64,000 bases of DNA from Streptococcus catagoni (GCF_011421425.1 NZ_WPCW01000002.1:390221-454220), one strand, 5' to 3'; counted from the first letter of the stretch, positions 49,183 to 60,048 are shown. Notes: generated by a model from the letters alone, not told the origin. Translations and numbers: made by a program.

Positions 49183-50346
49183 ATGAGCAAAGAAATGCTA
49201 GAAGCCTTCCGTATTTTGGAAGAAGAAAAACACATCAACAAAGTTGATATCATAGAGGCTGTTACAGAATCATTGAAGTCAGCTTACAAACGTCGTTATG
49301 GACAAGCGGAATCCTGTGTGATTGAATACAATGAAAAAACTGGTGATTTCCAAGTCTTCACTGTTCGTGAAGTTGTTGAAGAAGTATTTGACAGCCGTTT
49401 GGAAATTAGTCTTAGCGAAGCCTTGGCTATCAGCTCAGCTTATGAATTAGGTGATAAAATTAAATTCGAAGAATCAGTAACCGAGTTTGGCCGAGTTGCA
49501 GCTCAGTCTGCTAAGCAAACCATCGTGGAAAAGATGCGCCGTCAAATGCGTGAAGTTACCTTCAATGAATACAAGGAACATGAAGGTGAAATCATGGCAG
49601 GAACCGTTGAACGTTTTGATCAACGTTTCATCTATGTTAACTTAGGTTCCCTAGAAGCCCAACTTTCACATCAGGATCAAATCCCTGGTGAAAGCTTTAA
49701 ATCACATGATCGCATTGAAGTTTATGTGTATAAGGTTGAGAATAATCCTAAAGGAGTTAACGTTTTTGTAAGCCGTAGCCATCCAGAATTTATCAAGCGC
49801 ATCATGGAGCAAGAAATTCCAGAAGTTTTTGATGGAACTGTTGAGATCATGAGTGTTTCTCGTGAGGCTGGTGACAGAACAAAGGTTGCAGTACGTAGCC
49901 ACAACCCAAATGTAGATGCTATCGGAACTATCGTTGGTCGTGGTGGAAGTAACATTAAAAAGGTTATCAGTAAATTCCATCCAAAACGTTTCGATGCCAA
50001 AACAGGCATTGAAATTCCAGTTGAAGAAAACATTGACGTTATTCAATGGGTTGATGATCCAGCTGAATTTATCTATAACGCTATTGCTCCAGCTGAAGTG
50101 GATATGGTACTCTTTGATGATGAAGATATCAAACGTGCAACAGTTGTTGTTCCAGACAGCAAATTGTCACTAGCTATCGGAAGAAGAGGACAAAACGTCC
50201 GCCTGGCTGCCCACCTAACTGGATACCGTATTGATATTAAATCTGCCAGTGAGTATGAACGCTTAGAGGCAGAAAAAGAAGATACATCAATGGAAGATTC
50301 ATCAGCTGATGTAGCGATTTCTGAAGTGACTACTGAGGAAGAATAA
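49183..50346 (+). CDS. nusA: Transcription termination/antitermination protein NusA
   Basis: This 387-residue protein has an N-terminal RNA-polymerase-binding domain ([16 protein letters not shown]), an S1 domain (about residues 130-200) and two KH domains ([18 protein letters not shown] and [25 protein letters not shown]). It lacks the acidic repeats of proteobacterial NusA, as is normal for Firmicutes. The ribosome site is weak. Confidence 0.97.
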   Translation: MSKEMLEAFRILEEEKHINKVDIIEAVTESLKSAYKRRYGQAESCVIEYNEKTGDFQVFTVREVVEEVFDSRLEISLSEALAISSAYELGDKIKFEESVTEFGRVAAQSAKQTIVEKMRRQMREVTFNEYKEHEGEIMAGTVERFDQRFIYVNLGSLEAQLSHQDQIPGESFKSHDRIEVYVYKVENNPKGVNVFVSRSHPEFIKRIMEQEIPEVFDGTVEIMSVSREAGDRTKVAVRSHNPNVDAIGTIVGRGGSNIKKVISKFHPKRFDAKTGIEIPVEENIDVIQWVDDPAEFIYNAIAPAEVDMVLFDDEDIKRATVVVPDSKLSLAIGRRGQNVRLAAHLTGYRIDIKSASEYERLEAEKEDTSMEDSSADVAISEVTTEEE

Positions 50347-50361
50347 GAAAAGAGGTGTTTT

Positions 50362-50658
50362 ATGCCTAAAGTAAAAAAAATACCTTTACGTAAATCACTT
50401 GTTTCAGGAGAAATAATTGACAAACGTGATTTGCTTCGGATTGTCAAAACCAAGGACGGCGATATCTTTATAGACCCTACGGGCAAAAAGAATGGTCGGG
50501 GTGCCTATATTAAGTTAGACAATGAAGAGGCCATTCAAGCTAAGAAAAAACAGGTTTTTAACCGTAGTTTCTCAATGGAAGTTCCAGAGAGTTTTTACGA
50601 TGAATTGATTGCTTATGTTGATCACAAAGTCAAAAGAAGAGAGTTAGGCCTTGAATAA
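50362..50658 (+). CDS. YlxR-family RNA-binding protein (RnpM-like)
   Basis: The 98-residue protein starts [28 protein letters not shown] and carries [13 protein letters not shown], the YlxR core. In Bacillus YlxR (RnpM) binds RNase P RNA and also affects transcription. It sits between nusA and the L7Ae-like gene, its constant location. AAAGAGGTG precedes the ATG and it overlaps the next gene by 8 nt. Confidence 0.93.
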   Translation: MPKVKKIPLRKSLVSGEIIDKRDLLRIVKTKDGDIFIDPTGKKNGRGAYIKLDNEEAIQAKKKQVFNRSFSMEVPESFYDELIAYVDHKVKRRELGLE

Positions 50659-50953
50659 TTTAGAAAAATTATCAAATCTCATTGGTTTAGCTCAGCGAGC
50701 TGGAAGGGTTATTTCAGGTGAGGAATTAGTTATCAAAGCTATCCAGAACCAAAAAGCAAAACTTGTTTTTTTAGCAAATGATGCCGGACCAAATGTGACA
50801 AAAAAAGTAAGAGATAAAAGTAATTCTTATAATGTAGAAGTCTCCACAGTGTTTAATACACTGGAATTAAGTTCTGCTTTAGGAAAACCAAGAAAGGTTC
50901 TTGCTATTGCAGATGCTGGATTTTCAAAGAAAATGAGGACTCTTATGAAATAG
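50651..50953 (+). CDS. L7Ae-family ribosomal/K-turn-binding protein (YlxQ)
   Basis: The 100-residue L7Ae-fold protein opens [30 protein letters not shown], contains [18 protein letters not shown] and is the YlxQ type that binds kink-turn RNA. It starts at TTG within the end of ylxR. It is followed 19 nt later by infB. Confidence 0.92.
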   Translation: MNNLEKLSNLIGLAQRAGRVISGEELVIKAIQNQKAKLVFLANDAGPNVTKKVRDKSNSYNVEVSTVFNTLELSSALGKPRKVLAIADAGFSKKMRTLMK

Positions 50954-50972
50954 ACGAATAGGAGGACACAAA

Positions 50973-53843
50973 TTGTCAAAGAAAAGATTACACGAAATTG
51001 CAAAAGATTTAGGGAAAACAAGTAAAGAGGTTGTTGAAAAAGCTAAAAGTTTGGGTTTAGAGGTTAAAAGCCATGCTTCGAGTGTTGAAGATGGGGATGC
51101 CCAAAAGATAGCTGCTAGTTTTGCTTTGGCGGGATCAAAAGCCGATAAGAAGAGTGAAACTGTCAAAGAAGCAGCCCTCCCTAAAGACCATAGCTCTCAA
51201 CAGGCAAAAGAAGTCGAGCAAAAGCCACTTTCTACTGAAAAAGTTGAAAAAAAGGCGGCAGAGACTAAGCCAGTAGCTGATAAACCAACTGTTGTTAAAC
51301 CCAAAAGTCGTAACTTTAAGGCAGAAAGAGAAGCAAGAGCTAAGGCTCAAGCAGCAGGGCAACAAGCTGGTGGACCATGGCAAATGAAGTCTCGTCAATC
51401 AGATAAAACGAGAAACAATCATAAGCAGGAAGCTAGAAATACTGGTCACAATGAGGTGAAAACAGCCAAGAAAAGAAGTTTTGATAATCAGCATGCCAAT
51501 GCTTCAAATACTTATCAAAACCGCAAAGATTCCTTCAAACCTAAAAGACCTCAGAATGATCGCTTTACTGCTAATCGTCAGGTCAACCAAGGCCAGCCGA
51601 CAAGTGGTAAAATTGATTTTAAGGCCAGAGCAGCAGCGCTGAAAGCTGAACAAAATGCGGAGTACACTCGTCAGAGAGAACTTGATTTCCGTCAAGCACA
51701 AGAAGCTAAACGTTTAGCACAGATTGCTAAAGAAGAAGCGCAGCTTGCAGCAGAAAAATTGGCAGCAGCAGACATAGCCAAAGCCAAGAAGCAAAAAACA
51801 TCAGCCAAAACGGATATCGCAGTTCATTCGGTCATGGAAGCTCATGCCGAACCAGTCAAAGCTGTAGATAAACGTCGTAAAAAATCTCGTCCAGAACCTT
51901 CACAAGAGCTTAACCAATCACATGAATCTGGACAAAAACAAAATAAGAAAAGTTGGAATAATCATAACCAAGTGAGAAATCAAAGAAATAGTAACTGGAA
52001 TAAGAAACCTAAAAAAGGCAAGAACAATCGGAATAATAACTCAGCTCCAAAACCAGTAACAGAGCGCAAATTCCATGAATTACCTAAAGAATTTGAATAT
52101 ACTGAGGGAATGACCGTTGCCGATATAGCAAAACGTATTAAGCGCGAGCCAGCAGAAATTGTTAAAAAACTATTTATGATGGGCGTAATGGCTACTCAGA
52201 ACCAATCTTTAGATGGAGATGCCATTGAATTATTGATGGTAGATTATGGCATCGAAGCAAAAGCCAAGGTTGAAGTTGATGATGCGGATATAGAGCGTTT
52301 CTTTGAAGATGAAACTTACCTAAATCCTGAAAATCTTGTTGAACGGGCACCCGTTGTTACCATTATGGGACACGTTGACCATGGTAAAACAACCTTGCTA
52401 GATACCTTACGTAATTCTCGTGTTGCTACAGGAGAAGCTGGTGGGATCACTCAGCATATTGGAGCCTACCAAATTGAAGAAGCTGGCAAGAAGATAACCT
52501 TCTTAGACACACCAGGACACGCGGCCTTTACCAGCATGCGTGCGCGTGGAGCTTCTGTAACCGATATTACCATATTGATCGTTGCGGCTGATGACGGCGT
52601 TATGCCTCAAACCATTGAAGCCATCAACCATTCAAAAGCTGCAGAAGTCCCAATTATTGTTGCTATCAATAAAATTGATAAGCCAGGGGCTAACCCAGAG
52701 CGTGTTATCTCTGAACTTGCAGAATATGGTATCATTTCAACTGCTTGGGGTGGGGACTGTGAATTTGTTGAAATTTCAGCTAAATTTAACAAGAATATCG
52801 ATGAACTCTTAGAAACGATTCTATTGGTCGCTGAAGTTGAAGAATTAAAGGCCGATCCTACAGTACGTGCAATTGGTACCGTTATTGAAGCGCGTTTGGA
52901 CAAAGGTAAAGGAGCAGTAGCAACCTTGCTTGTTCAACAAGGAACCCTACATGTGCAAGATCCTATCGTTATTGGAAATACCTTTGGACGTGTTCGTGCC
53001 ATGACAAACGATATTGGTCGTCGTGTCAAATTTGCCCTTCCATCTACACCGGTTTCTATTACAGGACTTAATGAAACACCAATGGCTGGTGATCACTTTG
53101 CGGTCTATGAAGATGAAAAAGCAGCGCGTGCAGCTGGTGAAGAACGTGCCAAACGTGCTCTCTTAAAACAACGTCAAAATACGCAGCGTGTTAGTCTTGA
53201 CAATTTATTTGACACCCTTAAAGCTGGTGAAGTTAAAACAGTTAATGTTATTATTAAAGCCGATGTTCAAGGTTCCGTTGAAGCTCTATCAGCTTCACTC
53301 CTTAAAATTGAAGTTGAAGGTGTGCGTGTCAATGTTGTCCATTCAGCAGTAGGTGCCATCAACGAATCTGATGTAACCTTAGCTGAAGCTTCAAATGCTG
53401 TTATTATTGGATTTAATGTACGTCCAACGCCACAGGCTCGCCAACAGGCAGAATCTGATGAAGTCGAAATTCGTCTTCATAGTATTATCTACAAAGTTAT
53501 CGAAGAAGTTGAAGAAGCCATGAAAGGTAAACTTGACCCAGTATTCCGTGAAAAAATTATTGGGGAAGCTATTGTTCGTGACACTTTCAAGGTCTCTAAA
53601 GTGGGTACCATTGGTGGATTTATGGTTACAAGTGGTAAGATCACCCGTGATTCCAGCGTTCGTGTTATCCGTGATAGTGTGGTTATCTTTGATGGTAAAA
53701 TTGAAAGTCTCAAACATTACAAAGATGATGTTAAAGAGGTCGGAAATTCCCAAGAAGGTGGCTTGATGATCGAGAAATTCAATGATCTTCAAATTGATGA
53801 TAACCTAGAAGCATACGTTATGGAAGAGATTGTTCGTAAGTGA
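50973..53843 (+). CDS. infB: Translation initiation factor IF-2
   Basis: The 956-residue protein has a very long, Lys/Gln/Asn-rich N-terminal region (about residues 1-370), a small IF2-N domain near residue 390, and the GTPase with G1 GHVDHGKT (from Gly466), G3 DTPGH and G4 NKID, followed by domains II-IV. It brings fMet-tRNA to the 30S subunit. The start is TTG, behind AGGAGGACA. The N-terminal region is highly charged and probably disordered. Confidence 0.97.
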   Translation: MSKKRLHEIAKDLGKTSKEVVEKAKSLGLEVKSHASSVEDGDAQKIAASFALAGSKADKKSETVKEAALPKDHSSQQAKEVEQKPLSTEKVEKKAAETKPVADKPTVVKPKSRNFKAEREARAKAQAAGQQAGGPWQMKSRQSDKTRNNHKQEARNTGHNEVKTAKKRSFDNQHANASNTYQNRKDSFKPKRPQNDRFTANRQVNQGQPTSGKIDFKARAAALKAEQNAEYTRQRELDFRQAQEAKRLAQIAKEEAQLAAEKLAAADIAKAKKQKTSAKTDIAVHSVMEAHAEPVKAVDKRRKKSRPEPSQELNQSHESGQKQNKKSWNNHNQVRNQRNSNWNKKPKKGKNNRNNNSAPKPVTERKFHELPKEFEYTEGMTVADIAKRIKREPAEIVKKLFMMGVMATQNQSLDGDAIELLMVDYGIEAKAKVEVDDADIERFFEDETYLNPENLVERAPVVTIMGHVDHGKTTLLDTLRNSRVATGEAGGITQHIGAYQIEEAGKKITFLDTPGHAAFTSMRARGASVTDITILIVAADDGVMPQTIEAINHSKAAEVPIIVAINKIDKPGANPERVISELAEYGIISTAWGGDCEFVEISAKFNKNIDELLETILLVAEVEELKADPTVRAIGTVIEARLDKGKGAVATLLVQQGTLHVQDPIVIGNTFGRVRAMTNDIGRRVKFALPSTPVSITGLNETPMAGDHFAVYEDEKAARAAGEERAKRALLKQRQNTQRVSLDNLFDTLKAGEVKTVNVIIKADVQGSVEALSASLLKIEVEGVRVNVVHSAVGAINESDVTLAEASNAVIIGFNVRPTPQARQQAESDEVEIRLHSIIYKVIEEVEEAMKGKLDPVFREKIIGEAIVRDTFKVSKVGTIGGFMVTSGKITRDSSVRVIRDSVVIFDGKIESLKHYKDDVKEVGNSQEGGLMIEKFNDLQIDDNLEAYVMEEIVRK

Positions 53844-53845
53844 TA

Positions 53846-53878
53846 CTTATGAAGGCTACTAAAGTAGCTCTTCATAAG
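53846..53878 (+). other. Long hairpin in the infB-rbfA spacer
   Basis: CTTATGAAGGCTACT and AGTAGCTCTTCATAAG form a stem with one bulge and an AA loop, straight after the infB stop. No T-run follows, so it is more likely an RNA-stability or processing element than a terminator. Confidence 0.65.
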
Positions 53879-53939
53879 ACGCCAGCCGCTATATTGCGGT
53901 CAAGCTAATCACCCTGAATCCAATGAAAGGAAGAACCAA

Positions 53940-54287
53940 ATGGCAAATCATCGTATTGACCGTGTCGGTATGGAAGTTAAACGTGAAGTCAATGATATTT
54001 TGAAAAAAAAGGTTCGTGACCCACGCGTAGAAGGTATTACCATCACAGAGGTGCAAATGCTGGGAGATTTATCAGCAGCCAAGGTCTACTATACTGTGAT
54101 GAGTTCTTTAGCTTCTGATAATCAAAAAGCACAAATTGGTTTAGAAAAGGCCAAAGGAACCATAAAACGTGAACTTGGTAAAACCTTAACTCTCTACAAA
54201 ATTCCTGATTTAATCTTTGAAAAGGATGAGTCTATTGCCTATGGTAATAAGATAGACCAACTCCTACGCGACTTAGATAAAAAATAA
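53940..54287 (+). CDS. rbfA: Ribosome-binding factor A
   Basis: The 115-residue KH-like protein begins [30 protein letters not shown] and ends with [27 protein letters not shown]. It assists late 16S rRNA maturation and cold adaptation. AAAGGAAG precedes the start. It ends the operon, with a terminator about 70 nt later. Confidence 0.96.
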   Translation: MANHRIDRVGMEVKREVNDILKKKVRDPRVEGITITEVQMLGDLSAAKVYYTVMSSLASDNQKAQIGLEKAKGTIKRELGKTLTLYKIPDLIFEKDESIAYGNKIDQLLRDLDKK

Positions 54288-54355
54288 GGAAATAAAGAAG
54301 GTCTTCAGTATGAGCATTAAAAAGCTTAGAGCAAGAACCTTATTGCTGAATAAAA

Positions 54356-54420
54356 AGAAAAGCCCCCTATTACTATGGACAGGTCTGATATGTACCAGTA
54401 ATAGAGGTCTTTTTTTATAT
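54356..54420. terminator. Terminator after rbfA, shared with the hydrolase gene
   Basis: AAAGCCCCCTATTACT and AGTAATAGAGGTCTTTTTTT form a stem with a larger loop. The A-rich left side may serve the converging hydrolase gene. Confidence 0.8.
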
Positions 54421-54421
54421 A

Positions 54422-55414
54422 TTATTGCCAAACCTTATTGATTGTATCTATGATTTTATATTGAGCATCTTTAGCTTCTGAGATAGGGTAAATAGGATAG
54501 ACATGGTTCATTCCTGTACCTTCAAATAATTGGTGAGGATGGTTCATGCTAGCTAATTTTTCTCTAAAGATAATGATGTCTGGGTAAAAGATTTCTCGTG
54601 TTCCTACAAATAAGGTAATAGGAGCAAGGTTAGTAAAATCACCATTTATAGGACTAACATAAGGGTGGTTAATATGCTCGGCACCACCAGCCCAAATTTC
54701 ACCAACACGTCGCAGTCCCCAGGCAGAAAGGATTGGGTCAGACTCTTCAAAGGCTGGAATTCCAGGATTTGACATGCTGACATCTAACCAAGGGGATAAA
54801 AGAATGATATCTTTGGGCTGTGTGAGGCCATTGTCTTTTACAGCTAAAGCTAGAGCAAGAGCCAAACCGCCGCCGGCAGAATCACCCATGATAGTAATGT
54901 TTTTAGGATCAGTTTTTTGTCTAATTCCTTTATAGAGCTCAATTAACTTAGGAATGGAATCCTGATAGGTAAAAGAAGGAGCTTTTGGATAAATGGGGAG
55001 AACGATTTCAGCATCTAAACTGGTTGACAAGGTCTTTAAGGTGTCAATATGGTAAGATGTTGGGTTATTTAGGTAAGACCCTCCATGTAAGTAAAGAATA
55101 ACTCTTTGGTTGGCCTTTCCACTTTTATTCCATCGGTGTACCTGCATACCAAACTGTTGCTCTGTCACTAGTTCACCATTAACAGAATCTGCAGAGAGAG
55201 CAAACCCTTTATTAGACTCTAGCCCAGCACTTTGAACGTATTTATCAAAGCTTGCGGGATCTTGAGCACTATAGTAGCTCTTATCACCTTTTAGCCAGAA
55301 ATACTGCTCAATAAACCAACTTTTCCAAGAACGGTTTTGAGCATTTACCTCAGGGATCATACACAAGCTAATGGAAAAACAAATAAGACAAAATAGATAA
55401 AACTTCGTTTTCAC
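54422..55414 (-). CDS. Secreted alpha/beta hydrolase (HSL/esterase family)
   Basis: This 330-residue protein has a cleavable-looking signal peptide (FYLFCLICFSISLCMIPEVNAQ), the oxyanion motif HGGSYLN, the nucleophile elbow GDSAGGGLALA and a late His in GMNHVYPIYP. That is the hormone-sensitive-lipase branch of the alpha/beta fold. It is probably exported or surface-bound, acting on short-chain esters or peptides. It stands alone and diverges from copY. Its own promoter must lie in the shared 186-nt gap. Confidence 0.88.
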   Translation of the reverse strand: MKTKFYLFCLICFSISLCMIPEVNAQNRSWKSWFIEQYFWLKGDKSYYSAQDPASFDKYVQSAGLESNKGFALSADSVNGELVTEQQFGMQVHRWNKSGKANQRVILYLHGGSYLNNPTSYHIDTLKTLSTSLDAEIVLPIYPKAPSFTYQDSIPKLIELYKGIRQKTDPKNITIMGDSAGGGLALALALAVKDNGLTQPKDIILLSPWLDVSMSNPGIPAFEESDPILSAWGLRRVGEIWAGGAEHINHPYVSPINGDFTNLAPITLFVGTREIFYPDIIIFREKLASMNHPHQLFEGTGMNHVYPIYPISEAKDAQYKIIDTINKVWQ

Positions 55415-55538
55415 CTAAAACTCCTTTAGTATTTTATAATCTATATTTTAAAATAAATATATCATTATAAAATAATGGCAAAAAAGAGAGTAAATGTCAA
55501 TAGTATCTGGACAATTAGGGACTAGGAAAATACATTTG

Positions 55539-55582
55539 TTTACAATTATAAACATAAATGTTATTATATATCTACAAATGTA
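55539..55582 (+). promoter_or_regulatory. copYAZ promoter with two cop boxes
   Basis: TTTACA (55539-55544), 17 nt, TATTAT (55562-55567). TACAATTATA (55541-55550, one mismatch) overlaps the -35 box and TACAAATGTA (55573-55582, perfect) lies just after the -10. Both fit the CopY operator TACANNTGTA. Confidence 0.88.
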
Positions 55583-55600
55583 AACATATAGGAGCTTATC

Positions 55601-56023
55601 ATGGTATCTATATCTACCTCTGAATGGGAAGTTATGCGGGTTCTTTGGGCCAATGAGCAAATAAAGAGCACTGACATTGTGGCCATTCTTAAAGACAAAT
55701 ATGACTGGTCAGCTTCCACAGTTAAGACCCTCTTGGGCAGACTTGTGGACAAAAAGTTAGTCCTGACCCAAAGAGCCGGCAGAGCCTTCCTCTACCAGCC
55801 CCTAATAGACCAAAAAAACTGCCAGGAGCAAATGGTGAAGGAAAGCTTTGCTCGAATCTGCCAGTGTCAGCACAATCACTTGCTTTTGACCTTGCTGGAA
55901 GATATGCCCATGACCCAAGCTGATTTGGAAGCATTTGAGCAAGTCTTAAGGCAAAAGAAAAAAGACTTAGTCCCTCGGGTAGCTTGCAACTGTGTACCTG
56001 GCCAATGCCAGTGCCAGCATTGA
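55601..56023 (+). CDS. copY: Copper-responsive repressor CopY
   Basis: The 140-residue repressor has an N-terminal BlaI/MecI-type winged helix (SEWEVMRVLWANEQIKSTDIV, WSASTVKTLLGRLVDKKLV) and a C-terminal CNCVPGQCQC motif (CxC-4-CxC) that swaps zinc for Cu(I). An additional CQCQHNH occurs near residue 90. Copper binding releases it from the cop boxes. AGGAGC precedes the ATG. copA follows 13 nt later. Confidence 0.95.
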   Translation: MVSISTSEWEVMRVLWANEQIKSTDIVAILKDKYDWSASTVKTLLGRLVDKKLVLTQRAGRAFLYQPLIDQKNCQEQMVKESFARICQCQHNHLLLTLLEDMPMTQADLEAFEQVLRQKKKDLVPRVACNCVPGQCQCQH

Positions 56024-56036
56024 AAGGAGACCTAAG

Positions 56037-58274
56037 ATGACAAAAGAAAGCTATCTCATTGAAGGAATGTCCTGTGCCTCCTGTGCCCTAACTGTTGAGA
56101 AGGCAGTTAAGAACATACCCAAAGTCCAAGAGGCCAGTGTTAATCTGACAACTGAGAAATTAACAGTTTCTTATCCTGAAAAAGAAGTCAGCCCCGAAGA
56201 TATTGAAAGAGCCCTTGCCGGCACAGGCTTCAAAGCTAAACTATATGATTCTTATCAGGAAAAATCAAGTCAGCAGCGCCATAAAGAGCAGACTTCCAAG
56301 CTATGGAAAGAGTTTTTAGGATCAGCTGTCTTTGCCATCCCCCTAGTCTATATAGCCATGGGGCCCATGATAGGCCTAGCGGTTCCAAGTATCATAGCAG
56401 CAGACCAAGAGCCCCTTAACTTTGCCTTTGTACAAGCTCTTTTAAGCCTACCAGTCCTCTACTTTGGTCGAACTTTTTACCACAATGGCTTCACATCACT
56501 CTTTAAAGGGCATCCTAACATGAACACCCTAGTAGCCCTGGCTACATCCTTTGCCTTTTGCTGTAGCCTTTTTGGCCTCTTTAACATTTATCTTGGTCAC
56601 AACCACTACGTCCACCAGCTTTACTTTGAATCAGTAGTAGTCATTCTCACCTTGATTACCCTGGGGAATTATTTTGAAGCTAAGTCTAAAAGTAGAACAT
56701 CACAGGCTATTTCAAAGCTCTTAAGTTTAAGGGTCAATGAAGCGAGGTTAGTTAAGGATGGCTCTGCTCAGATGGTTCCTATAGAAGACATAGCTCTGGG
56801 TGATAAAATTATCATAAAACCGGGAGAAAAGATCCCTCTTGATGGCCTAGTCGTTGAAGGAAGATCCTATATTGATGAGTCTATGCTTACAGGTGAAAGT
56901 ATTCCCAATGAAAAGACCAAGGGACAGGAGGTTTACGCAGGTAGCATTAACGGCCAGGGAAGTTTAAGTGTTAAGGTCAATAAGCTGGGCAGTGAGACCT
57001 TCTTGTCTCAAATGATCACTCTAGTAGAAGAGGCCCAAGAAAGTAAGGCGCCCATTGCCCAGATAGCTGATCGGGTTTCTGGGGTCTTTGTTCCAATAGT
57101 CATTACCTTATCAGTCTTGACAGGCCTATTCTGGTTCTTTCTAATGAAGCAAGACCTTAACTTTTCACTGACTGCAGCCATTGCTGTTTTAGTTATTGCC
57201 TGTCCCTGTGCACTGGGCTTAGCTACGCCAACGGCCATTATGGTTGCTTCAGGCCGTGCCGCCCAAAATGGGATCCTATTTAAGGGTGGAGAGTTCTTAG
57301 AGAAATTACATGAGGTTGATAGTGTGGTCTTTGACAAGACAGGAACGATCACTGAGGGTAAACCTAAGCTTAGCAGACTTATTTTTACAGCAGGCAAAGA
57401 TCCAAACTTACTTAGGGATGTAGCTTCCATTGAGCAGTATTCTGAACATCCTATCAGCTCAGCTATTGTAGAAGAGGCTAAAAAAGAAGGTCTTAGCTTA
57501 GTGGCAGTGAAGGATTTCAAGGCCATAGTAGGTATGGGAATTGAGGCTGAGGTCAATGGAGCTAGTTATTGTGTGGGTAATAGCCAACTGATGCGTAGAC
57601 ATTCTATTCAGCTAGATGCAGAGATTGTGAATACTGTTAGACCGGAAGAGAGCCTGGTTTACCTTGCTAAGGATGGGCGTCTGAGGGCTTATCTACTGAT
57701 AGCTGATCAGATCAAAGAAGATAGTAAGGAGACAATAGCAGCCCTTAAGGGGCGGGGAATCAAGACGATCATTTTGACAGGAGACCAAAAATCAACAGCA
57801 GACTCTATTGCCAGACAGCTTGGTGTTGATCAGGTCTATAGTCAGCTTTTACCAGACCAAAAGGCAGATATTATTGCCCAATTGAAAAAGGAAAATCAAG
57901 TGATAGCCATGGTCGGTGACGGCATTAATGATGCTCCGGCACTTGCTTTAGCTGATATAGGGATCGCAATGGGATCTGGAACTGATATTGCCATTGAGTC
58001 GGCTGATCTGATTTTAATGAAGGCTCCTATGATGGATTTAGTCAAAGCTATTGATTTAAGCAAAATGACTATCAGGGTTATTAAAGAAAACTTATTCTGG
58101 GCCTTTATTTATAATATCCTAATGATTCCAGTAGCTATGGGAATCTTACATCTCTTTGGCGGACCCTTGCTGAGTCCCATCTTAGCTGGCCTTGCCATGG
58201 GCCTTAGCTCAATTTCAGTGGTTTTAAATGCCCTACGCTTAAAAAGAATGAAATGGACAAAGAGGAGGTTCTAA
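56037..58274 (+). CDS. copA: Copper-exporting P1B-type ATPase CopA
   Basis: This 745-residue pump has an N-terminal HMA domain with Cys13 and Cys16 (GMSCASC), the TGES actuator motif, the membrane metal site CPCALG, the phosphorylation motif DKTGTITEGKP and the hinge GDGINDAPAL. It exports Cu(I). Start 56037 follows AAAGGAGACCTAAG. The longer ORF upstream overlaps copY. The stop overlaps copZ by one base. Confidence 0.97.
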   Translation: MTKESYLIEGMSCASCALTVEKAVKNIPKVQEASVNLTTEKLTVSYPEKEVSPEDIERALAGTGFKAKLYDSYQEKSSQQRHKEQTSKLWKEFLGSAVFAIPLVYIAMGPMIGLAVPSIIAADQEPLNFAFVQALLSLPVLYFGRTFYHNGFTSLFKGHPNMNTLVALATSFAFCCSLFGLFNIYLGHNHYVHQLYFESVVVILTLITLGNYFEAKSKSRTSQAISKLLSLRVNEARLVKDGSAQMVPIEDIALGDKIIIKPGEKIPLDGLVVEGRSYIDESMLTGESIPNEKTKGQEVYAGSINGQGSLSVKVNKLGSETFLSQMITLVEEAQESKAPIAQIADRVSGVFVPIVITLSVLTGLFWFFLMKQDLNFSLTAAIAVLVIACPCALGLATPTAIMVASGRAAQNGILFKGGEFLEKLHEVDSVVFDKTGTITEGKPKLSRLIFTAGKDPNLLRDVASIEQYSEHPISSAIVEEAKKEGLSLVAVKDFKAIVGMGIEAEVNGASYCVGNSQLMRRHSIQLDAEIVNTVRPEESLVYLAKDGRLRAYLLIADQIKEDSKETIAALKGRGIKTIILTGDQKSTADSIARQLGVDQVYSQLLPDQKADIIAQLKKENQVIAMVGDGINDAPALALADIGIAMGSGTDIAIESADLILMKAPMMDLVKAIDLSKMTIRVIKENLFWAFIYNILMIPVAMGILHLFGGPLLSPILAGLAMGLSSISVVLNALRLKRMKWTKRRF

Positions 58275-58474
58275 TGGAAAACAAATATGAGATTAAAGGC
58301 ATGTCCTGTCAGGCTTGTGCTGAAAAGGTCAGAAAAAAACTTGCTTCAGTTAGAGGAGTGGAAAGTGTTCGGGTTGACCTTGACAAAGAAGAAGCCCTGA
58401 TTAGTGGAAAGCCACTAACTTTCTTGCTCAAATGGGCTTTAAGAGGCACAGCCTATAGCATCAAAAAAGACTGA
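58274..58474 (+). CDS. copZ: Copper chaperone CopZ
   Basis: A 66-residue HMA-domain protein with the copper-binding GMSCQACAEKV and a short C-terminal tail. It delivers Cu(I) to CopY and CopA. The ATG overlaps the copA stop. Confidence 0.94.
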   Translation: MENKYEIKGMSCQACAEKVRKKLASVRGVESVRVDLDKEEALISGKPLTFLLKWALRGTAYSIKKD

Positions 58475-58510
58475 CAAAAAAGAAGTTCCTTCTAGTGAAC
58501 TTCTTTTTTG
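58472..58510. terminator. Bidirectional terminator between copZ and lacR
   Basis: AAAAAAGAAGTTC and GAACTTCTTTTTT form a stem around CTTCTAGT that serves the converging copZ and lacR-like genes. Confidence 0.9.
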
Positions 58511-59265
58511 TTTGCTATTAATAGGTTTGTCCTTGCCTGATAACTTTCTTGGACTTCTTTTGAGATAGAGGAATCTGTTATAACCTTATCAATATTCTTT
58601 AGTTGATAGAAAATAGAAAAATCATAGGTATTAAATTTCTTACTATCAACCAAGAGGAACTTTTCAATAGCATTATTAAAAGCTATTTTTTGAATGTCTC
58701 CTTCAGATTCATTATAGGTTGCGATGTCATCCTTGTAGATGCCATTACAACTGATGAAAGCCTTAGAGAATTTTAAATTGGCAATGGTTTGACTGGTGAT
58801 ACTACCCACGAAAGCTCCAGTTATTTCCCTATACTCACCACCTAATAGGAGTAGGTCAACCGTTTTGCTCTTTTTTAAAATTTCAAAGACTGGTAGGCTG
58901 TTAGTGATAACACGGATATGCTTAGTTCTGACACTTTCAGCAAAGAATTCTAAGCTCGTTCCAGGTCCAATGAAGATGGTTTCCCCTTCCGTAACAAAGT
59001 GACTAGCATAACTAGCAATTTCTTTTTTTTCCTGAGTTTGAACGGTTAATTTTTCACTGTTTGACTTTTCCAACTTGCTGGGCTTTGAGATACTTTGAGC
59101 TCCACCATGGATACGTAATAATTTCCCCTCTGCAGCCAGTTCATCTAAGTCACGCCTAGCTGTCATATCAGAAACTTCTAAATTTTCAATGATCTCTGCA
59201 ACCGTTATGATGCCTTTTTGATTCACTTTTTCTATGATTTTTAATAAACGTTCTCTCTTTAGCAC
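58492..59265 (-). CDS. lacR: DeoR-family repressor (LacR-like) of the galactose/tagatose operon
   Basis: The 257-residue regulator has the DeoR HTH (LLKIIEKVNQKGIITVAEIIENLEVSDMTARRDLDELAAEGKLLRIHGGA) and a sugar-phosphate-sensing domain (GPGTSLEFFAESV). LacR proteins are released by tagatose-6-phosphate. The start is GTG at 59265 behind GAGGA. The ORF extends 31 codons further upstream but that part is unlike the family. Divergent from the PTS-lacABCD operon, it probably controls it. Confidence 0.9.
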   Translation of the reverse strand: MLKRERLLKIIEKVNQKGIITVAEIIENLEVSDMTARRDLDELAAEGKLLRIHGGAQSISKPSKLEKSNSEKLTVQTQEKKEIASYASHFVTEGETIFIGPGTSLEFFAESVRTKHIRVITNSLPVFEILKKSKTVDLLLLGGEYREITGAFVGSITSQTIANLKFSKAFISCNGIYKDDIATYNESEGDIQKIAFNNAIEKFLLVDSKKFNTYDFSIFYQLKNIDKVITDSSISKEVQESYQARTNLLIANKKEVH

Positions 59266-59374
59266 GCTGATTCCTCTTTTCCAGGCTTTTCTTTTCCTAA
59301 TAATAGCATAAAGGGAAAAACATTTCAATAAAACACAATTAAAAACATAATCAAACAAAATATTTTAAAATGTG

Positions 59375-59422
59375 TTGATAAATGTTTAAAAATAATATAT
59401 AATGACATTGTTAACGATTACA
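59375..59422 (+). promoter_or_regulatory. Promoter and cre of the galactose PTS-lac operon
   Basis: TTGATA (59375-59380), 17 nt, TATAAT (59398-59403). Directly after it, TTGTTAACGATTACA (59408-59422) matches the CcpA consensus at all but one position. CAAACAAA-like repeats occur on both sides (59352-59358 and 59434-59465) and could be LacR operators. The rest of the 309-nt divergent gap has no ORF. Confidence 0.75.
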
Positions 59423-59574
59423 AAACAAATAACAAACAAAAACAAACATTCAGAAGACAAACAAAGAAGAATTTTTTGACTCTAGCACTTTAGAAGAGAC
59501 ATAAAAAGATTTAAAAAAAGGATCTTGTTTTCAATCTGAATACTTTTGTTTCTTATTTTGGAAGGAGATGTTTG

Positions 59575-60048
59575 ATGGCTAATACTATTTTGTTGACCCA
59601 GGCACAAACACAGGATGAACTCTTTAACCAAGTTGCTGATCAATTAGAATCATTTGGCTTTGTCAGTCATGACTACAAAAAGGCTTTAAAGGAAAGAGAA
59701 AAGGACTTTCCAACTGGTTTAAAAATTGACTTTAGGGATGGAAGCGATCTTTATTACGCAGCTATTCCCCATACAGAAACACAGTATTGCTTGGTTGATC
59801 AGCTAATTTATGTTCAAAATGCCAGTCCCTTGATTTTTAAACACATGATTAATCCAGAAGAAGATTGTCCTGTTAAACATTTCTTTTTTATTGTCAACAA
59901 TAAAAATGATGGGCAAACGACCATCCTTTCCAATCTGATCAATTTCTTTATGACAAAGGGAAATATTAAAGAATTAGAGAAGATTGGTCCCAATAAGGAG
60001 TCACTAAAAAACTACTTAATAGAAAAAGGAGTATTGAAAAATGATTAA
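59575..60048 (+). CDS. PTS IIA subunit, galactitol/galactose class
   Basis: This 157-residue IIA of the mannitol/fructose-like fold has the phosphohistidine candidate AAIPHTETQYC. The galactitol-class assignment rests on the IIB and IIC partners that follow. AAGGAGATG precedes the ATG at 59575; the in-frame TTG at 59572 is rejected. It is the first gene of the operon and overlaps the IIB gene by 8 nt. Confidence 0.9.
   Translation: MANTILLTQAQTQDELFNQVADQLESFGFVSHDYKKALKEREKDFPTGLKIDFRDGSDLYYAAIPHTETQYCLVDQLIYVQNASPLIFKHMINPEEDCPVKHFFFIVNNKNDGQTTILSNLINFFMTKGNIKELEKIGPNKESLKNYLIEKGVLKND

Noticed and set aside
49702..50486. Antisense ORFs opposite nusA
   Set aside because: They overlap a conserved gene on the other strand, with no ribosome site and no recognisable domain.
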